Shown in pieces: positions 1 through 7,814 of a stretch of DNA of 64,000 nucleotides. Location: contig NZ_JBHSEZ010000001.1 of NCBI RefSeq assembly GCF_042653765.1, forward strand, positions 806,001-870,000, read 5' to 3'. Positions within the stretch are counted from its first letter, which is position 1; the number at the start of each line of letters is the position of its first letter. Source of the DNA: Castellaniella denitrificans. GTDB taxonomy: Bacteria > Pseudomonadota > Gammaproteobacteria > Burkholderiales > Burkholderiaceae_B. Made by a program: the position numbers and the translations under genes. The notes beneath the pieces are model-generated. The model saw only the letters and a list, made by a program, of their open reading frames with translations. It was not told where the DNA came from and searched no databases.

Positions 1-464
1 CGGTCCCAGGGCTGCCGCTCGTCGGCCAGCACCACGGCCTTCAGGGACAGGTCCAGCCGCCGGCCCGCCAGCGAATAATTCACCGTATGGCTCTGGAAGC
101 CCCCCCGGCCGAGCCAGAGCTGGTCGAGTTCCCCCGCCAGCCCCTCGAACGTATCGTCGCGCAGCACGTCGGCCAGCCGGCCCATCAGTTCAGGCTGGGA
201 CCGGGCGCCGAACAGGGCCAGGGTCTGGCGATTGACGCGCAGGATGCGGATCAGGCTGGCGCAATGCCGCAGCCGGTCGCGGTCCTGGAGCAGCCAGGAC
301 CGCAGGTCCGTGACGCCCTCGACGCGCCAGCGGGCGAACTGCGCATGCAGGGCGCTGTAGTCTTCCAGCCACAAGGCCATGGGCGTGGCTTCGAAGAAGT
401 CCGGCATGCCGGTCCCCGCATCCGGAGACTGCCATTCGGCCGACGCTGCCCGCCCTTCATCCAT
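1..464 (-). CDS. PAS-domain signalling protein, N-terminal part (runs off left edge)
   Basis: An open frame begins with ATG at 464 and stays open to position 1, so about 154 N-terminal residues are visible and the C-terminus lies outside the window. From residue 20 the protein reads MPDFFEATPMALWLEDYSAL, the style of N-terminal PAS regions in bacterial sensor kinases and diguanylate cyclases; a helical stretch follows, then NRQTLALFGARSQPEL, typical of a PAS core. No output domain is visible, so kinase and GGDEF/EAL are both possible. A second ATG at residue 20 is an alternative start. The gene diverges from the permease gene across a 312-base spacer. Confidence 0.65.
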   Translation of the reverse strand, partial: MDEGRAASAEWQSPDAGTGMPDFFEATPMALWLEDYSALHAQFARWRVEGVTDLRSWLLQDRDRLRHCASLIRILRVNRQTLALFGARSQPELMGRLADVLRDDTFEGLAGELDQLWLGRGGFQSHTVNYSLAGRRLDLSLKAVVLADERQPWD

Positions 465-776
465 CCTGGCCCCACTCGTGCTTTGAAAGCAGGGATTCTA
501 AATGATATCCCCCCGCGGACGGACCATTTCCGCCGCGACCGGGGGTCATTGTCCCACGCATTAGAGAAAACACCAATGGACAGAACTTCGAATAAATACA
601 TGGAGATGGACAATATGAAGGGGCCGCGATCCGGAATCCGGACCCGAGGTTCACAATAGGCCCATCGAGCCTCATGCAGGCCCCGCCCCGGCCTCCCGCC
701 GGAGGCCGCGCCACCGGACCCGCCCGCCCTCCCGGCCCGCCCCGCGTCCGGTCCACGACGAACAACGGAGACCGCC
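465..776. other. Divergent intergenic region between PAS gene and NCS2 permease
   Basis: This 312-base spacer separates two divergent genes. Its left two thirds is richer in A+T than the flanking coding DNA and must hold both promoters, but I see no convincing -35/-10 pair. Two direct copies of ATGGACA lie 30 bp apart (576-582 and 606-612), a spacing compatible with a tandem operator. The last 100 bases are very GC-rich leader. I see no open frame with coding character and cannot identify a riboswitch. Confidence 0.4.
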
Positions 777-2150
777 TTGAACACACCCGCCCGCACCGCG
801 CCGCCGCGCCCCGAAGACGAAACCCTGGGGCTGACGGCCAACCTCATGTACGGGTTCCAGCACGTCCTGACCATGTACGGCGGGATCATCGCCGTGCCGC
901 TGATCGTCGGCCAGGCCGCCGGCCTGGGCGGCGCGGAAATCGGCGTGCTGATCGCCTCCTGCCTGTTCATGGGCGGCCTGGCCACCCTGCTGCAGACGCT
1001 GGGCATTCCGTTCTTCGGCTGCCAGCTGCCGCTGGTCCAGGGCGTGTCCTTCGCCAGCGTAGCCACCATCGTCGCCATCCTGGCGGCCGGCGGCGGCCTG
1101 CCGTCGGTCTTCGGCGCCGTCATGGCGGCGGCCCTGATCGGCCTGCTCATCACCCCGGTCTTCTCCCGCGTCATCCGCTTCTTCCCGCCGCTGGTGACGG
1201 GGTCGGTCATCACCACCATCGGCCTGTCGCTGATGCCGGTGGCCGCGAACTGGTCCATGGGCGGCAACCCCAAGGCGGACGGCTTCGGCAGCATGGCCAA
1301 CATCGGCCTGGCCGCCGCCACCCTGTTCATCGTGCTGCTGCTCAGCAAGCTGGGCAACGCGACCATCTCGCGCCTGTCGATCCTGCTGGCCATGGCGCTG
1401 GGCACGGTCATCGCCTGGGCCGCCGGCATGACCGACTTTTCCCGGGCGGCCGACGGCCCGGCCTTCGCCCTGCCGACCCTGTTCCATTTCGGCTGGCCCG
1501 AATTCCACCCCGCCGCGATCGTGTCCATGTTCATCGTCATCCTGGTGGTGCTGGTGGAGACGTCGGCCGACATCCTGGCGGTGGGCGACATCATCGACAC
1601 CCGGATCGACTCGCACCGCCTGGGCGACGGGCTGCGCGCCGACATGATCTCCAGCGTGGTGGCGCCCGTCTTCGGCTCCTTCACGCAAAGCGCCTTCGCC
1701 CAGAACGTGGGCCTGGTCGCCGTCACCGGCGTGAAGAGCCGCTACGTGGTCGCCACCAGCGGCCTGATCCTGCTGGCCCTGGGCCTGCTGCCGGTGATCG
1801 GCCGCTTCATCGCCGCCGTACCCACGGCGGTGCTGGGCGGCGCCGGCCTGGTGCTGTTCGGCACCGTGGCCGCCAGCGGCATCCGCACCCTGGCCCGGGT
1901 GAACTACGAAAACAACATGAACCTGATCATCGTGGCGACTTCCGTCGGCTTCGGCATGATCCCCATCGCCGCGCCCCACTTCTACGCCCACTTCCCGGCC
2001 TGGGTCGCGACGATCTTCCATTCCGGCATCAGTTCGGCCGCCATCATGGCCATCACCCTGAACCTGATGTTCAACCACCTGACCCTCGGCAACTCCGACC
2101 GGCAATCCGTGTTCGTCGCCGGCACCGGCCACGTGCCCGGCGATCACTGA
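777..2150 (+). CDS. NCS2 nucleobase:cation symporter (xanthine/urate type)
   Basis: A 457-residue hydrophobic inner-membrane protein of the NCS2 (nucleobase-ascorbate) family, which imports purines or uracil with cations. The TTG start at 777 is chosen because ACGGAG lies just upstream and the protein then begins MNTPARTAPPRPEDETLGL, the usual short hydrophilic leader. Family landmarks are the early LMYGFQHVLTMYGG segment, the TM8 acidic residue in VLVETSADILAVGD (about residues 258-272), and the TM10 signature QNVGLVAVTG (about 309-318). In this family a Gln at the first signature position marks purine transporters, whereas uracil carriers have Glu, so xanthine or urate is the likelier substrate. 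No purine-catabolic gene is adjacent. Confidence 0.88.
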   Translation: MNTPARTAPPRPEDETLGLTANLMYGFQHVLTMYGGIIAVPLIVGQAAGLGGAEIGVLIASCLFMGGLATLLQTLGIPFFGCQLPLVQGVSFASVATIVAILAAGGGLPSVFGAVMAAALIGLLITPVFSRVIRFFPPLVTGSVITTIGLSLMPVAANWSMGGNPKADGFGSMANIGLAAATLFIVLLLSKLGNATISRLSILLAMALGTVIAWAAGMTDFSRAADGPAFALPTLFHFGWPEFHPAAIVSMFIVILVVLVETSADILAVGDIIDTRIDSHRLGDGLRADMISSVVAPVFGSFTQSAFAQNVGLVAVTGVKSRYVVATSGLILLALGLLPVIGRFIAAVPTAVLGGAGLVLFGTVAASGIRTLARVNYENNMNLIIVATSVGFGMIPIAAPHFYAHFPAWVATIFHSGISSAAIMAITLNLMFNHLTLGNSDRQSVFVAGTGHVPGDH

Positions 2151-2160
2151 CCACGAGCAA

Positions 2161-2221
2161 CAGCCTGCGCGGCGTGGGGGCGGCAAGCAGCCGCAGGCTG
2201 CGCAGCGCGGGGGCCCTTTTT
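2161..2221 (+). terminator. Hairpin and T-run after the permease gene
   Basis: CAGCCTGCG at 2161-2169 pairs perfectly with CGCAGGCTG at 2192-2200, 10 bases after the permease stop, and TTTTT lies at 2217-2221. The 16-base gap between stem and T-run is longer than in a classic intrinsic terminator, so the function is probable rather than certain. Confidence 0.45.
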
Positions 2222-2292
2222 CATCCGGATACGCCATCCGGGCCGGGCCGATGCTATGCTGCCCTCCCCGACACGCCCTCCATCCGCCCCGC

Positions 2293-2886
2293 ATGGAAGC
2301 CCTGAACGACACCCTGTTCCTCTGGATCAACGCCAGCGATCCCTCGGCCGCCGCGCTGCTGCTGGGCCGCGTCCTGGCCAACGGCCTGATCTACCTGTTC
2401 CCCCTGTACCTGGGGCTGAGCTGGCTGCGGGCCGACGCCGCCGGACGCGAGGCCCTGCTGCAGGCGGCCGTCAGCGCGGCCATCGCCATGCTGCTGTCCT
2501 GGGCGATCGCCAAGTTCTGGTTCCACCCGCGCCCCTTCGTCGTCGGCCTGGGGCGCCAGTACATCCCCCACGCGCCGACCGCCTCGTTTCCCAGCAACCA
2601 CCTGAGCTTCGCCTGGGCGGTCTGCGCCGGCCTGGCCCTGCATCCGGCCCGGCGCCGGGCCGCCTGGATCCTGGCCCTGGCCGCACTGCCGATCGCCTGG
2701 GCGCGCATCTACATGGGGATTCATTTCCCGCTGGACATGGCCGGCGCGCTGCTGACCGGCCTGGTGGCCGCCGGCATCGGCCTGCCGCTGCGGAACACGC
2801 TGATCCCCGTCCTGCGGCGCGGCATCGAGCCCGCCTACCGGCTGGTGTTCGCCTGGCCGATCCGCAAGGGCTGGACGCGCGCCTGA
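2293..2886 (+). CDS. PAP2-family phosphatase (undecaprenyl-diphosphatase-like)
   Basis: A 197-residue membrane phosphatase. The three PAP2 signature blocks are visible in order: KFWFHPRPF (block 1, K and RP), FPSNHLSF (block 2, catalytic His of PSxH) and RIYMGIHFPLDMAGA (block 3, R and nucleophilic His with Asp). Hydrophobic segments flank them. Size and the PSNH variant resemble BcrC/YbjG-type enzymes, which recycle undecaprenyl diphosphate to the carrier lipid used for cell-wall synthesis; other lipid phosphates cannot be excluded. An in-frame ATG at 2251 would add 14 residues; I prefer 2293 because the product then starts MEALNDTLFLWINA, like relatives. Neither start has a strong ribosome-binding site. 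Confidence 0.8.
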   Translation: MEALNDTLFLWINASDPSAAALLLGRVLANGLIYLFPLYLGLSWLRADAAGREALLQAAVSAAIAMLLSWAIAKFWFHPRPFVVGLGRQYIPHAPTASFPSNHLSFAWAVCAGLALHPARRRAAWILALAALPIAWARIYMGIHFPLDMAGALLTGLVAAGIGLPLRNTLIPVLRRGIEPAYRLVFAWPIRKGWTRA

Positions 2887-2965
2887 ACGCGGCCATTCAT
2901 CCGCCGTTCATATCCGGCGGGCGATCATGTGGCGGTTTCATCCCCGTCTCTCAGGAAGTACCGCC

Positions 2966-3508
2966 ATGTCCGCATCCACGACACGCTACAGCGCCCCCAC
3001 CATCGCCCTGCACTGGATCACCCTGATCCTGATCGCAGTGGTCTACGCCACCGCGGAACTCAAGGGCATGGTGCCCAAGGAAAGCCCCGAGGCGGGCCTG
3101 ATGCGCATGCTGCATTCTTCGTGCGGACTGACGATCCTGGGACTGACGGCGATCCGCCTGATCGCGCGGCTGTTCAGCCGCGCCCCGGCCATCGTGCCCG
3201 AGCCCGCCGCCTGGGAACGGCTGTTCGCCGGCCTGATGCACGTGGCGCTGTACGCGCTGCTGCTCGCGCTGCCGCTGCTGGCCTGGTATGGCATCAGCGC
3301 CGTCGGCGGCACGCCGCACGTCTGGGGCATCGCGCTGCCCACGCTGACCGGCGAAAACAAGGAACTGGGCCGCTCGGTCCTCGGCACCCACAAGCTCATC
3401 GCCAACATCGGCTACGGCCTGATCGCCCTGCACGTCCTGGCGGCCCTGAGGCACCACTACGCGAGCAAGGACAACACGCTGCTGCGCATGCTGCCGGTCC
3501 GCGGCTGA
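2966..3508 (+). CDS. Cytochrome b561 family protein
   Basis: A 180-residue four-helix integral membrane cytochrome of the bacterial b561 family (CybB-like), which binds two b hemes and passes electrons from quinol across or within the inner membrane. Histidines suitable as heme ligands sit in the helices: IALHWITL near the N-terminus, HSSCGL, LMHVALYALLL, and GTHKLIANIGYGLIALHVLAALRHHY near the C-terminus. The C-terminal DNTLLRMLP is typical of the family. The start at 2966 is preferred over an upstream ATG at 2927 because AGGAAG lies 8 bases before it and the protein then matches the family length. It converges on the operon to its right. Confidence 0.9.
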   Translation: MSASTTRYSAPTIALHWITLILIAVVYATAELKGMVPKESPEAGLMRMLHSSCGLTILGLTAIRLIARLFSRAPAIVPEPAAWERLFAGLMHVALYALLLALPLLAWYGISAVGGTPHVWGIALPTLTGENKELGRSVLGTHKLIANIGYGLIALHVLAALRHHYASKDNTLLRMLPVRG

Positions 3509-3519
3509 TCCCCCGCCGT

Positions 3520-3535
3520 CGCGGGCCGGCCCGCG
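3520..3535. terminator. 16-bp perfect palindrome between convergent genes
   Basis: CGCGGGCCGGCCCGCG is a perfect palindrome lying in the 37-base gap where the cytochrome b561 gene and the minus-strand liv operon converge. There is no T-run, so it is at best a bidirectional, possibly factor-assisted, terminator. Confidence 0.4.
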
Positions 3536-3545
3536 GCGCGCGGTT

Positions 3546-3779
3546 TCACAGGTCCTGGCGCGCGATCGCCATGGCCTCGCGCAGGACCGACAGGTCGCCG
3601 ATGTGGTTGGCCAGCAGCAGGATCAGGCGGGCGTTGGCCTGCGCGCTCTGCTCGTCGCTGAGATCCCGGTGCATCTCGATCAGCGCCTCGTAGAAGTCGT
3701 CGCCGGGCGTGTAGGCGCGCGCATAGCGGCGGCCGGGCTCGCCGAAATTCAGATTCAGGTTCAGTCCCATGGCATTCAT
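3546..3779 (-). CDS. DUF2783-like small protein, probable hydroxylase partner (MhaB-like)
   Basis: A 77-residue acidic, helical protein whose start overlaps the stop of the FAD hydroxylase gene (ATG at 3779, TGA at 3778-3776), so the two are translationally coupled. It contains YTPGDDFYEALIEMHRDLS and NARLILLLANHIGD, the pattern of DUF2783 proteins, which are usually encoded beside FAD aromatic hydroxylases. From published work on Pseudomonas putida as I recall it, 3-hydroxyphenylacetate 6-hydroxylase consists of a flavoprotein (MhaA) and a small coupling protein (MhaB). Size and coupling make this a good MhaB candidate, but that is inference. A start at codon 4 (3770) is possible. Confidence 0.72.
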   Translation of the reverse strand: MNAMGLNLNLNFGEPGRRYARAYTPGDDFYEALIEMHRDLSDEQSAQANARLILLLANHIGDLSVLREAMAIARQDL

Positions 3780-5443
3780 TCCTGGTTGCAGGTGGCGCGG
3801 GCCAGCGCCTGGCGGACCCGCCCGGCGTCCAGGGCGCGCCAGCGGGCCGCGACGTGCTGGTCCGGACGGATCAGCCAGGCCGACCCCGGCCGGGCGTCGT
3901 AGCGTTCGGCGAAACGGCCGGTGTAGTCCTCGAAGACCCGGAAGCCGTGCGGCGAGCGCCCGCCCGCCGGCGTCACGAGGATGACGTCCACCGGCAGGGG
4001 GCCGGACATCAACGCCTGCAGGGCGTCGGCCTGGGCGACGTCGCCCGGCTTGTCCACGTAGACCAGCAGCTGGAAGCGGTTGCCCAGGCGCTCCAGCAGC
4101 CAGAAATGGTCCACCTGGGCCCGCATGGGACTGTCGTCGCAGGCCGCACCGGGCACCATGTCCCCGGCGAACGCGGCCTCGTCGGGCGTGTTCAGGGGAG
4201 AATCGGCCAGGATCGCCGGCACCGACAGGCGGCCCGAATTCACCAGCGCCCGGGCGAACGGGTAGTGGCGCGCCAGCCCCAGCACCGCGTTGCGGAAGGC
4301 CAGCGAGGTCTTCGTCTTGGGCGTGATGAAATCCGTGGACCGCGTGGAATTCAGCAGGTTCTCGTCGGCGGCGCGGACCCGCTCGTCGGAATACGTGTCC
4401 AGCAGGCGGTCGGGGGCCTTGCCCTCCATCACCAGCCGCAGCTTCCAGACCAGGTTGTCCGTGTCCTGGATGCCCGAGTTGGCGCCGCGCGCGCCGAAGG
4501 GCGACACCTGGTGGGCCGCGTCGCCGACGAACAGGGCCCGCCCATGGCGGAACTTGCCCATGCGGCGGCACTGGAAGGTGTAGACGCTGACCCATTCGAG
4601 CTCGAATTCGTGCTCTTCGCCCAGCATGGCCCGGATGCGCGGAATGACCCGTTCCGGACGCTTTTCCTCTTCCGGGTCGGCGTCCCAGCCGAGCTGGAAG
4701 TCGATACGCCAGACATTGTCGGCCTGGTGATGCAGCAGGACCGACTGGCCGGGGTGAAAGGGCGGGTCGAACCAGAACCAGCGCTCGGCGGGAAAGTCGG
4801 CCTTCATGACCACGTCGGCGATCAGGAAGCGGTCCATGAAGATCTTGCCCTCGGCCTCCAGGCCCATCATGCGGCGGATCGAGCTGCGGGCGCCGTCGGC
4901 CACGATGAGCCAGTCGGCCTCGACCGGGTAGGCGCCGTCCGGCGTCTCGACCTGCAGCGCGACGCCGTCGTCGCGCGCGCGCACGGACACGACCTTGTTG
5001 CGGAACCGCAGGTCCAGCGACGGCAGGGACCGGGCCCGCTTCACCAGGAATTCCTCCAGGTAGTACTGCTGCAGATTGATCATGCCCGGCCGGTGGTGGT
5101 CGGGCTGGGGCAGCAGATTGAAGCTGTAGACCTCCTCGTTGCGGAAGAAGGTCCGCCCCACGTTCCAGCTGACGCCCTTGCCCACGCAGGGGTCGGCCAC
5201 CCCCAGGCGGTCCAGCACTTCCAGGGCGCGCTTGGCGTAGCAGACCCCGCGCGAACCCACGGAAACGGTGTCGTCGTCGTCGAGCAGCAGCACGGGCACG
5301 TTCTGCTGGGCCAGGTCGATGGCGGCCGCCAGGCCGACCGGGCCGGCGCCCACGACCACCACAGGATGGCGGACGGGCGTGTCCGATCCCAGCTCGCGCG
5401 GGGGACGGTATTCGAACTTCTGGTACTGATAGGTGCTGAGCAT
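3776..5443 (-). CDS. FAD-dependent aromatic hydroxylase (MhaA/MhpA-like)
   Basis: A 555-residue class A flavoprotein monooxygenase. It has the N-terminal dinucleotide fold VVVVGAGPVGLAAAIDLA (residues about 28-45), the DG motif IVADGARSSIRR (near 180) and the GD motif ALFVGDAAHQVSPFGARGANSG (near 310), followed by the thioredoxin-like C-terminal region of long hydroxylases such as MhpA and PheA. These enzymes hydroxylate phenolic acids using NAD(P)H and O2. A strong GGAGGAG site precedes the ATG. With a DUF2783-like partner, a Liv transporter and, in this window, a full homogentisate pathway, 3-hydroxyphenylacetate to homogentisate is an attractive reaction. The substrate is inferred, not shown. 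Confidence 0.85.
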   Translation of the reverse strand: MLSTYQYQKFEYRPPRELGSDTPVRHPVVVVGAGPVGLAAAIDLAQQNVPVLLLDDDDTVSVGSRGVCYAKRALEVLDRLGVADPCVGKGVSWNVGRTFFRNEEVYSFNLLPQPDHHRPGMINLQQYYLEEFLVKRARSLPSLDLRFRNKVVSVRARDDGVALQVETPDGAYPVEADWLIVADGARSSIRRMMGLEAEGKIFMDRFLIADVVMKADFPAERWFWFDPPFHPGQSVLLHHQADNVWRIDFQLGWDADPEEEKRPERVIPRIRAMLGEEHEFELEWVSVYTFQCRRMGKFRHGRALFVGDAAHQVSPFGARGANSGIQDTDNLVWKLRLVMEGKAPDRLLDTYSDERVRAADENLLNSTRSTDFITPKTKTSLAFRNAVLGLARHYPFARALVNSGRLSVPAILADSPLNTPDEAAFAGDMVPGAACDDSPMRAQVDHFWLLERLGNRFQLLVYVDKPGDVAQADALQALMSGPLPVDVILVTPAGGRSPHGFRVFEDYTGRFAERYDARPGSAWLIRPDQHVAARWRALDAGRVRQALARATCNQE

Positions 5444-5503
5444 GTGTGTCTCCTCCGGACCGGCGCGGGCCGCGGCTTCGAGGCCACGCCGCCCGCCGCG
5501 CGA

Positions 5504-6472
5504 TCAGTTCTCCGCTTGCAGGCCGTGCCACATCTCCCGGTCGCGCTCGGCCGTCCAGATGCGCGGATGGCGGATGCCGCCGGCCTCGTCCATGGCCCGG
5601 ACCACGTCGAAGGGCAGGCAATGCTCGTAGATGAAGACCTGGGCGAACTTCGGATCCATGGCGCGGCGGATGTGCGCCATGGCCTGCTTGAGATCCATCC
5701 CCCGGGCATGCGCCTCGCAGGCGGACGAATACAGCGTGGACACGAAGTCGCGCGTGTAGGCCAGGCCCGCGGCGACCCGCTCGGGCGTGTCCAGCGCCGG
5801 ACCGCGGCCCGGCACCAGCTTCTCGGCTCCCAGGGCGGCCAGCGCGTCCAGGGTGGCCGGCCAGTCGGCCAGCTGGGCGTCGCCGGTGTAACAGGCGGCG
5901 TCGTATTCGACCAGGTCCCCGGAGAACAGGACCTTCTCGGACGGCACCCACACCACGGTGTCGCCCCGGGTGTGGCCGGCGCCGGGATGGAAGACGCGGA
6001 CTTCCAGGTCGCGCCCCATCCACAGGCTGATGCCGTCCCGGAAGACCAGCGTCGGCCAGGTCAGGCCCGGAATGGACTCGAAGGCCTGGAACAGGCGCGG
6101 GAAGCGCTCGTATTCGGACTGCATGTCCTGCGCGCCGCGCTCCACGATCATCTCGTAGGTGCCCTGGCTGGCGATGACTTCCTGCAGGCCCTCGTCGCGG
6201 TAGGCCGAGGCGCCCAGCACCCGCACGGCATGGTAGTGCGACAGCACGGCATACTTGATGGGCTTGTCGGTGATCTTGCGGATTTCCGCGATCAGCCGCC
6301 GCGCCATCACCGGGGTGGCGAGCGTGTCGCAGATCAGGACGGCCTCGTCGCCGATGACGACGCCGGTGTTGGGATCGCCTTCGGCGGTATAGGACCAGCA
6401 GTGCTCGGACAGGCGGGCGAAGGTGGCCTTCTTTTCCTCCAGGTCGGCGACGGATGCGAATTGCTTGCTCAT
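5504..6472 (-). CDS. Metallo-beta-lactamase-fold protein with degenerate metal motif
   Basis: A 322-residue soluble MBL-fold protein. Recognisable pieces are the N-terminal strands (NTGVVIGDEAVLICDTLATP), HPGAGHTRGDTVVW (third metal His), LFSGDLVEYDAACY (bridging Asp) and the late LVPGRGPAL. The first motif, normally HxHxDH, reads HYHAVR here: both His of the HxH pair remain but the Asp and final His are replaced. Metal binding may therefore be mononuclear or altered. The start at 6472 is chosen over 6496 because GAGGAA lies just upstream. It lies between the hemerythrin-LivF gene and the FAD hydroxylase in one operon; its substrate is unknown. Confidence 0.8.
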   Translation of the reverse strand: MSKQFASVADLEEKKATFARLSEHCWSYTAEGDPNTGVVIGDEAVLICDTLATPVMARRLIAEIRKITDKPIKYAVLSHYHAVRVLGASAYRDEGLQEVIASQGTYEMIVERGAQDMQSEYERFPRLFQAFESIPGLTWPTLVFRDGISLWMGRDLEVRVFHPGAGHTRGDTVVWVPSEKVLFSGDLVEYDAACYTGDAQLADWPATLDALAALGAEKLVPGRGPALDTPERVAAGLAYTRDFVSTLYSSACEAHARGMDLKQAMAHIRRAMDPKFAQVFIYEHCLPFDVVRAMDEAGGIRHPRIWTAERDREMWHGLQAEN

Positions 6473-6492
6473 GACGGATTCCTCTTGGTGTT

Positions 6493-7803
6493 TCACATGC
6501 CCAGGTACGCGGCGCGCACCTGTTCGTTGCGGATCATGTCCTGGCCGGTGCCCGACAGCACGATATGGCCGGTTTCCAGGACGTAGGCGCGATCGGCGAT
6601 GCCCAGCGCGGCGAAGGCGTTCTGCTCGACCAGCAGGATGGTGATGCCCTGGGCCTTGAGCGTGCGGATGACGTTGAAGACTTCCTCGACCAGCAGGGGC
6701 GCCAGGCCCATGGACGGCTCGTCGAGCAGCAGCAGGCGCGGCCGTCCCATCAATGCCCGGCTGATGGCCAGCATCTGCTGCTGCCCCCCGGACAGCGTCC
6801 CGGCGGGCAGGCGGCGCTTTTCGCGCAGGACGGGGAACATCGCGTAGACGCGCTCCAGGTCCTCGTCCGCCTGGCCGGCGGGCCGCAGGTAAGCGCCCAG
6901 GCGCAGGTTGTCCTCGATCGACAGGGGCCCGAAGACCTGGCGGCCTTCGGGGCTGTGGCAGATGCCGGCCCGCACCCGCCGGTCCGCCCGCACCCGGGAC
7001 AAGTCCTGTCCCGCGAAGCGGATGCGGCCGGCGCTCATGGGCTGGATGCCGGACAGCGTGCGCAGGAAGGTGGTCTTGCCCGCCCCGTTGGCCCCGACCA
7101 GGGCCACGAGCTCGCCCTTGAAGACATCCAGGCTGAGGCCCTTGAGCGCCTGGATGCGCCCGTAACAGGACTCCAGGTCCCGGACCTCGAGCAGCGGCTC
7201 GCGCGCGGCGGCCAGATGACCGAAGCCCCCCGCCTGGCTGCCTCCCAGGCCGATCGTCTCCGGGGCGAGCGACACGATGCGGTGGTAGAGCTCGCGGTAT
7301 TCGGCGCGGGCCTGCTCGCCGAACAGGGGGTCGCGGTGATCGGAGAAGGCGGCCGCGATGCCCGCCCAGTCCTCGGGCTGGAGGACTTCGCGCGCCAGGG
7401 GAAAGGCATCCTTTTCCTCGGTCCGGATGTGCCGCTTGAGCTGGTCCGCGTAGCGGCGCAGGCCCTCGATGAATTCGGGCTGGTCCGCCAGCGGCCCCCC
7501 GCGCCCCAGGAAGCGGCGCAGGGCGCGCAGGCTGTCGGGCCCCTGCCGGTGCTCCGCCTCCAGGGCGTCCAGGATGGGGGCGGCGGCCTCCGGGGCGCGC
7601 CGCCGCAGCGCCAGGAACAGGTACTGGTCCTCCTTGGCGTGATGGCAGCCGTCCATGAATTCCTGGATGTAGTCGAACAGGGCGTGGAAAAAGCCCTCCT
7701 CGACCGGCTCGCCCGCCTGCAGCTCGCCGGCCACCCAGTCCATGGTGGTGGCGATGCGCCAGAGATTGCGGTGTTCTTCCTGAATGATGTCCAGTGCGTG
7801 CAT
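6493..7803 (-). CDS. Hemerythrin domain fused to LivF-type ABC ATPase
   Basis: One uninterrupted 436-residue frame carries two domains. Residues about 1-170 form a hemerythrin HHE domain with the expected diiron ligands: EEHRNLW, CHHAKEDQ (HxxxE), EAEHRQG and KRHIRTEEKD (HxxxE). After a linker, residues about 203-436 are a LivF ATPase with Walker A GANGAGKTT (near 240), signature LSGGQQQ, Walker B LLLLDEPSMGLAP and the terminal His loop region. LivF is the ATPase partner of LivG in branched-chain amino acid/aromatic acid importers. Since hemerythrins bind O2 or NO, or store iron, the fusion may couple uptake to oxygen status; that is inference. The gene follows livG by 11 bases. Confidence 0.88.
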   Translation of the reverse strand: MHALDIIQEEHRNLWRIATTMDWVAGELQAGEPVEEGFFHALFDYIQEFMDGCHHAKEDQYLFLALRRRAPEAAAPILDALEAEHRQGPDSLRALRRFLGRGGPLADQPEFIEGLRRYADQLKRHIRTEEKDAFPLAREVLQPEDWAGIAAAFSDHRDPLFGEQARAEYRELYHRIVSLAPETIGLGGSQAGGFGHLAAAREPLLEVRDLESCYGRIQALKGLSLDVFKGELVALVGANGAGKTTFLRTLSGIQPMSAGRIRFAGQDLSRVRADRRVRAGICHSPEGRQVFGPLSIEDNLRLGAYLRPAGQADEDLERVYAMFPVLREKRRLPAGTLSGGQQQMLAISRALMGRPRLLLLDEPSMGLAPLLVEEVFNVIRTLKAQGITILLVEQNAFAALGIADRAYVLETGHIVLSGTGQDMIRNEQVRAAYLGM

Positions 7804-7814
7804 GATGTCCCCGA

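Noticed and set aside
640..776. A purine or xanthine riboswitch in the permease leader
   Set aside because: I could not match any conserved riboswitch core; the leader is simply GC-rich.
3546..6023. A long minus-strand frame that could look like one 825-residue protein ending in the DUF2783-like sequence
   Set aside because: Only its last 77 codons are coding; upstream it is out of frame with the hydroxylase and MBL genes and is Arg/Gly/Pro-rich. The overlapping ATG at 3779 explains the small gene.
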